The notes under the pieces: model-generated
Databases searched by the model: none
What the model was told of the DNA's origin: nothing
The model's input: only the letters and a program-made list of their open reading frames with translations
Program-made: the position numbers and the translations under genes
Shown: positions 5,756 through 7,464 of the stretch, in pieces
Numbering within the stretch: the stretch's first letter is position 1
Layout of the letters: each line of letters starts with the position of its first letter
Assembly (NCBI GenBank): GCA_012963655.1
Contig: DTVI01000246.1
Location: 14,118 to 21,581 of the forward strand
Length of the DNA: 7,464 bases
Direction of reading: 5' to 3'
DNA from: Sulfurimonas sp.
GTDB lineage: Bacteria; Campylobacterota; Campylobacteria; Campylobacterales; Sulfurimonadaceae

Positions 5756-6769
5756 ATGCTTAACAAAAAAACCGTTCTAATCACAGGTGGAACTGGATCA
5801 TTTGGAAAAAAATTTATAGAAACTATTTTAGACCGATATCCTAATGTAAAAAAAATAATTATTTATTCTCGTGATGAACTTAAGCAATCAATAATTAAAC
5901 AAAAATATCCTGCATATGATTTTCCTATGTTACGGTTTTTTATTGGAGATGTTAGAGATAAAGAACGTTTAACCCAGGCTTGTGAAGGGGTTGATGTTAT
6001 TATTCATGCCGCAGCTATTAAGCAAGTTGATACTGCAGAATATAATCCAACTGAATGTATTCGTACAAATATAGATGGCGCTGAAAATGTAATACATGCA
6101 GCCTTAGCATGTGGTGTTAAAGATGTTGTTGCCTTATCCACAGACAAAGCATGTGCTCCTATAAACCTTTATGGAGCTACTAAACTAGCTTCAGATAAGC
6201 TTTTTGCAGCTGCAAATAATATTCGTGGATCAAAAGATATTCGTTTTAGTGTTGTGCGTTATGGAAATGTTATGGGATCAAGAGGAAGCGTTATCCCGTT
6301 TTTTATGGATAAACGTAAAGATGGCGTTTTACCAATTACACATAAGGATATGACTCGTTTTAACATTTCATTACAAGATGGTGTCAATCTAGTAATGTTT
6401 GCAATCGAGAACCATATTGGTGGAGAAATTTTTATCCCTAAGATCCCTTCTTATAAAATTTTAGATATAGCTGAGGCAATTGCTCCAGAGTGTAAAACAA
6501 GAGATGTAGGTATTCGTCCTGGTGAGAAACTACATGAAGAGATGATTACAGATACGGATTCTTTAAATACTATTGACCTTGGTCCTTACTACGCTATTCT
6601 TCCATCTGTTTCATATACTTATAAAGAAGAAGACTACCTTAAGCATCACAAGGCAACAAAGGTTGAATTTGGATTTAAATATAACTCAGGTACAAATTCT
6701 GAGTGGGAAACCGTTGAGGGACTACGTAAATTAATTGTTGAGCACGTAGACTCAAATTTCAAGGTCTAG
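5756..6769 (+). CDS. pseB: UDP-N-acetylglucosamine 4,6-dehydratase (inverting), PseB
   Basis: 337 residues, the usual PseB length (333-334 in Helicobacter and Campylobacter). It is a cytoplasmic extended-SDR enzyme. TGGTGSFG at 10-17 is the NADP-binding loop. STDKA (128-132) and YGATK (139-143) give Asp130, Lys131 and Tyr139, matching the catalytic Asp132-Lys133-Tyr141 set of H. pylori FlaA1, and Lys143 completes Y-x-x-x-K. RYGNVMGSRGSVIPFF and RPGEKLHEEM are typical further blocks. It turns UDP-GlcNAc into the 4-keto-6-deoxy L-arabino sugar, the first step to CMP-pseudaminic acid used on flagellin or surface glycans. It is followed one base later by pseC, whose ribosome binding site lies in its last codons. 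A retaining dehydratase (CapD/PglF type) is unlikely given the short length and lack of membrane segments. Confidence 0.96.
   Translation: MLNKKTVLITGGTGSFGKKFIETILDRYPNVKKIIIYSRDELKQSIIKQKYPAYDFPMLRFFIGDVRDKERLTQACEGVDVIIHAAAIKQVDTAEYNPTECIRTNIDGAENVIHAALACGVKDVVALSTDKACAPINLYGATKLASDKLFAAANNIRGSKDIRFSVVRYGNVMGSRGSVIPFFMDKRKDGVLPITHKDMTRFNISLQDGVNLVMFAIENHIGGEIFIPKIPSYKILDIAEAIAPECKTRDVGIRPGEKLHEEMITDTDSLNTIDLGPYYAILPSVSYTYKEEDYLKHHKATKVEFGFKYNSGTNSEWETVEGLRKLIVEHVDSNFKV
6761..6764 (+). promoter_or_regulatory. pseC ribosome binding site inside the 3' end of pseB
   Basis: AAGG lies 6 nt before the ATG at 6771, within the last codons of pseB, whose stop TAG ends at 6769. The two genes are therefore transcribed together and probably translationally coupled. 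Confidence 0.7.
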
Positions 6770-7196
6770 TATGATTCCTTATGGTAAACAACTTCTAGTT
6801 CAAGAAGACATAGATGCTGTTGTAGACACTCTAAATTCTGACTACCTTACTACAGGGCCAAAGGTTAAAGAATTTGAAGATGCTCTGGCTTCTTATTGCG
6901 AGGCCAAATACTGTCTTGCAGTTGCTAATGGAACAGCAGCACTTCACCTAGCTTCTCTAGTCTTATTAGAACAAGGTGATAAGGTCCTTACCACACCAAA
7001 CTCTTTTTTAGCTACGTCAAATGCCATTTTATATGCAGGCGCAAAACCTATTTTTATAGATATTGCAGAAAATGGAAATATAGACTTAGACTTATGTGAA
7101 GAGGCTCTAAAAAAAGACCCAGGCATTAAGGCAATTTATCCTGTTGCCTTCAGTGGACACATGATAGACCAGTCAAAGTTACAACATCTGCGTAAC

Positions 7197-7224
7197 ACTT
7201 ATAATATAACAATTCTAGAAGACT
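7197..7224 (+). repeat. 28-bp perfect direct repeat, left copy
   Basis: This stretch is identical to 7279-7306 (offset 82 bp) and encodes TYNITILED of PseC in the native frame. The match stops exactly at both ends: base 7196 is c against t7278, and base 7225 is t against g7307. Confidence 0.95.
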
Positions 7225-7278
7225 TTTCATCATAGGTATAAAGTGGTTTAACCAATGTTTCTTTAAATACTTCATCAT
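7225..7278. other. 54-bp foreign segment between the pseC direct repeats
   Basis: The segment is not part of PseC in any plus-strand frame and contains stops in the two frames that matter. ttcatcata occurs at both its ends (7226-7234 and 7271-7279, 45 bp apart). On the minus strand one frame is open throughout and reads DEVFKETLVKPLYTYDE, which has the look of a normal protein segment. It may therefore be an inverted scrap of another gene. Its source is not in this window as far as can be seen. Confidence 0.6.
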
Positions 7279-7306
7279 ACTTATAATATAACAATTCTAG
7301 AAGACT
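7279..7306 (+). repeat. 28-bp perfect direct repeat, right copy
   Basis: Identical to 7197-7224. It is joined to the downstream native pseC sequence (tgt gcc cac), whereas the left copy is joined to the upstream native sequence. Deletion between the copies restores the gene exactly. Confidence 0.95.
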
Positions 7307-7464
7307 GTGCCCACGCAATTGGTGCAAAAGATGGTGATGTTAAAGCCGCTTCTTGTACTAATAGCGATATCTCAATACTCTCATTTCATCCCGTTAAACA
7401 TATGACAACAGGCGAAGGTGGAGCTATTACTACTAATTCTAAAGAGTTATATGAAAAGCTTCTT

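Larger units (their letters stand above)
6771..7464 (+). pseudogene. pseC: Pseudaminic acid aminotransferase PseC, broken by an 82-bp insertion; runs off the right edge
   Basis: The first part (6771-7235, 154 residues) is a DegT/DnrJ/EryC1-type PLP aminotransferase start: IPYGKQ, LTTGPKV, VANGTAALHLAS and ILED. It then reads into FSS and TAG (7233-7235). The rest resumes in another frame: open from 7267 after a TAA at 7264-7266, true PseC from 7306 (CAHAIGAKDGD, SFHPVKHMTTGEGG). Removing 82 bp between the 28-bp repeats gives one continuous frame through the right edge (204 residues so far). In it ED at 150-151 supplies the PLP-nitrogen Asp, and Lys182 (codon 7396-7398) is the PLP lysine, matching Lys183 of H. 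pylori PseC. The intact enzyme would transfer an amino group from glutamate to C4 of the PseB product. As written, the first fragment lacks the lysine and the second lacks a start codon, so no active PseC would be made. The lesion may be genuine or a sequence chimera. Confidence 0.88.

Noticed and set aside
6944..7126. Minus-strand open frame of 60 codons
   Set aside because: It is antisense to well-conserved PseC sequence.
7225..7278. Insertion sequence or MITE in pseC
   Set aside because: The insert is only 54 bp and has no terminal inverted repeats. The 28-bp flanking duplication is longer than usual target-site duplications, so template switching fits better than transposition.

Overview
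The window is AT-rich (roughly one third G+C by eye) and looks like a surface-glycan locus of a Gram-negative bacterium. The protein styles (PseB/PseC of the flagellin and O-glycan type, AlgI-like MBOAT proteins starting MLFNSYEF, and an LPS-kinase-like protein with an H-x-DFSPGN loop) suggest a Campylobacterota member such as an Arcobacter- or Sulfurimonas-like organism. That assignment is inference from motifs, not from a search.

Layout. Positions 1-427 (+) hold the 3' part of a Kdo/WaaP-family kinase-like gene. Its first 49 bases are an inverted near-copy of part of the SGNH gene at 475-1572. Positions 475-5640 (-) hold four genes forming two tandem copies of one cassette, each an MBOAT O-acyltransferase followed 8-9 nt later by a membrane-anchored SGNH/DltD-AlgJ-like protein. 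In transcription order these are MBOAT-2 (5640-4183), SGNH-2 (4174-3125), MBOAT-1 (3039-1582) and SGNH-1 (1572-475). A 115-bp AT-rich divergent intergenic region (5641-5755) separates them from pseB (5756-6769, +). pseB is followed one base later by pseC (6771 to the right edge). pseC is broken by an 82-bp insertion made of a 28-bp direct duplication plus 54 bp of other sequence.

How the genes fit together. PseB and PseC carry out the first two steps of CMP-pseudaminic acid synthesis in the cytoplasm. The MBOAT/SGNH pairs probably move an acyl group across the inner membrane and attach it to a periplasmic glycan. The kinase-like protein would phosphorylate an LPS-core sugar. Together they suggest a locus that builds and decorates a surface polysaccharide. 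The acceptor of either acylation cassette cannot be read from the sequence.

The most notable structures are the duplicated and diverged acylation cassette, the reparable 82-bp lesion in pseC, and the in-frame SGNH-kinase fusion at the left edge. The last two carry the signature of template switching. They could be genuine rearrangements or amplification/assembly chimeras, and the sequence alone cannot decide between these. No tRNA, rRNA, CRISPR array, transposase or convincing rho-independent terminator was seen.
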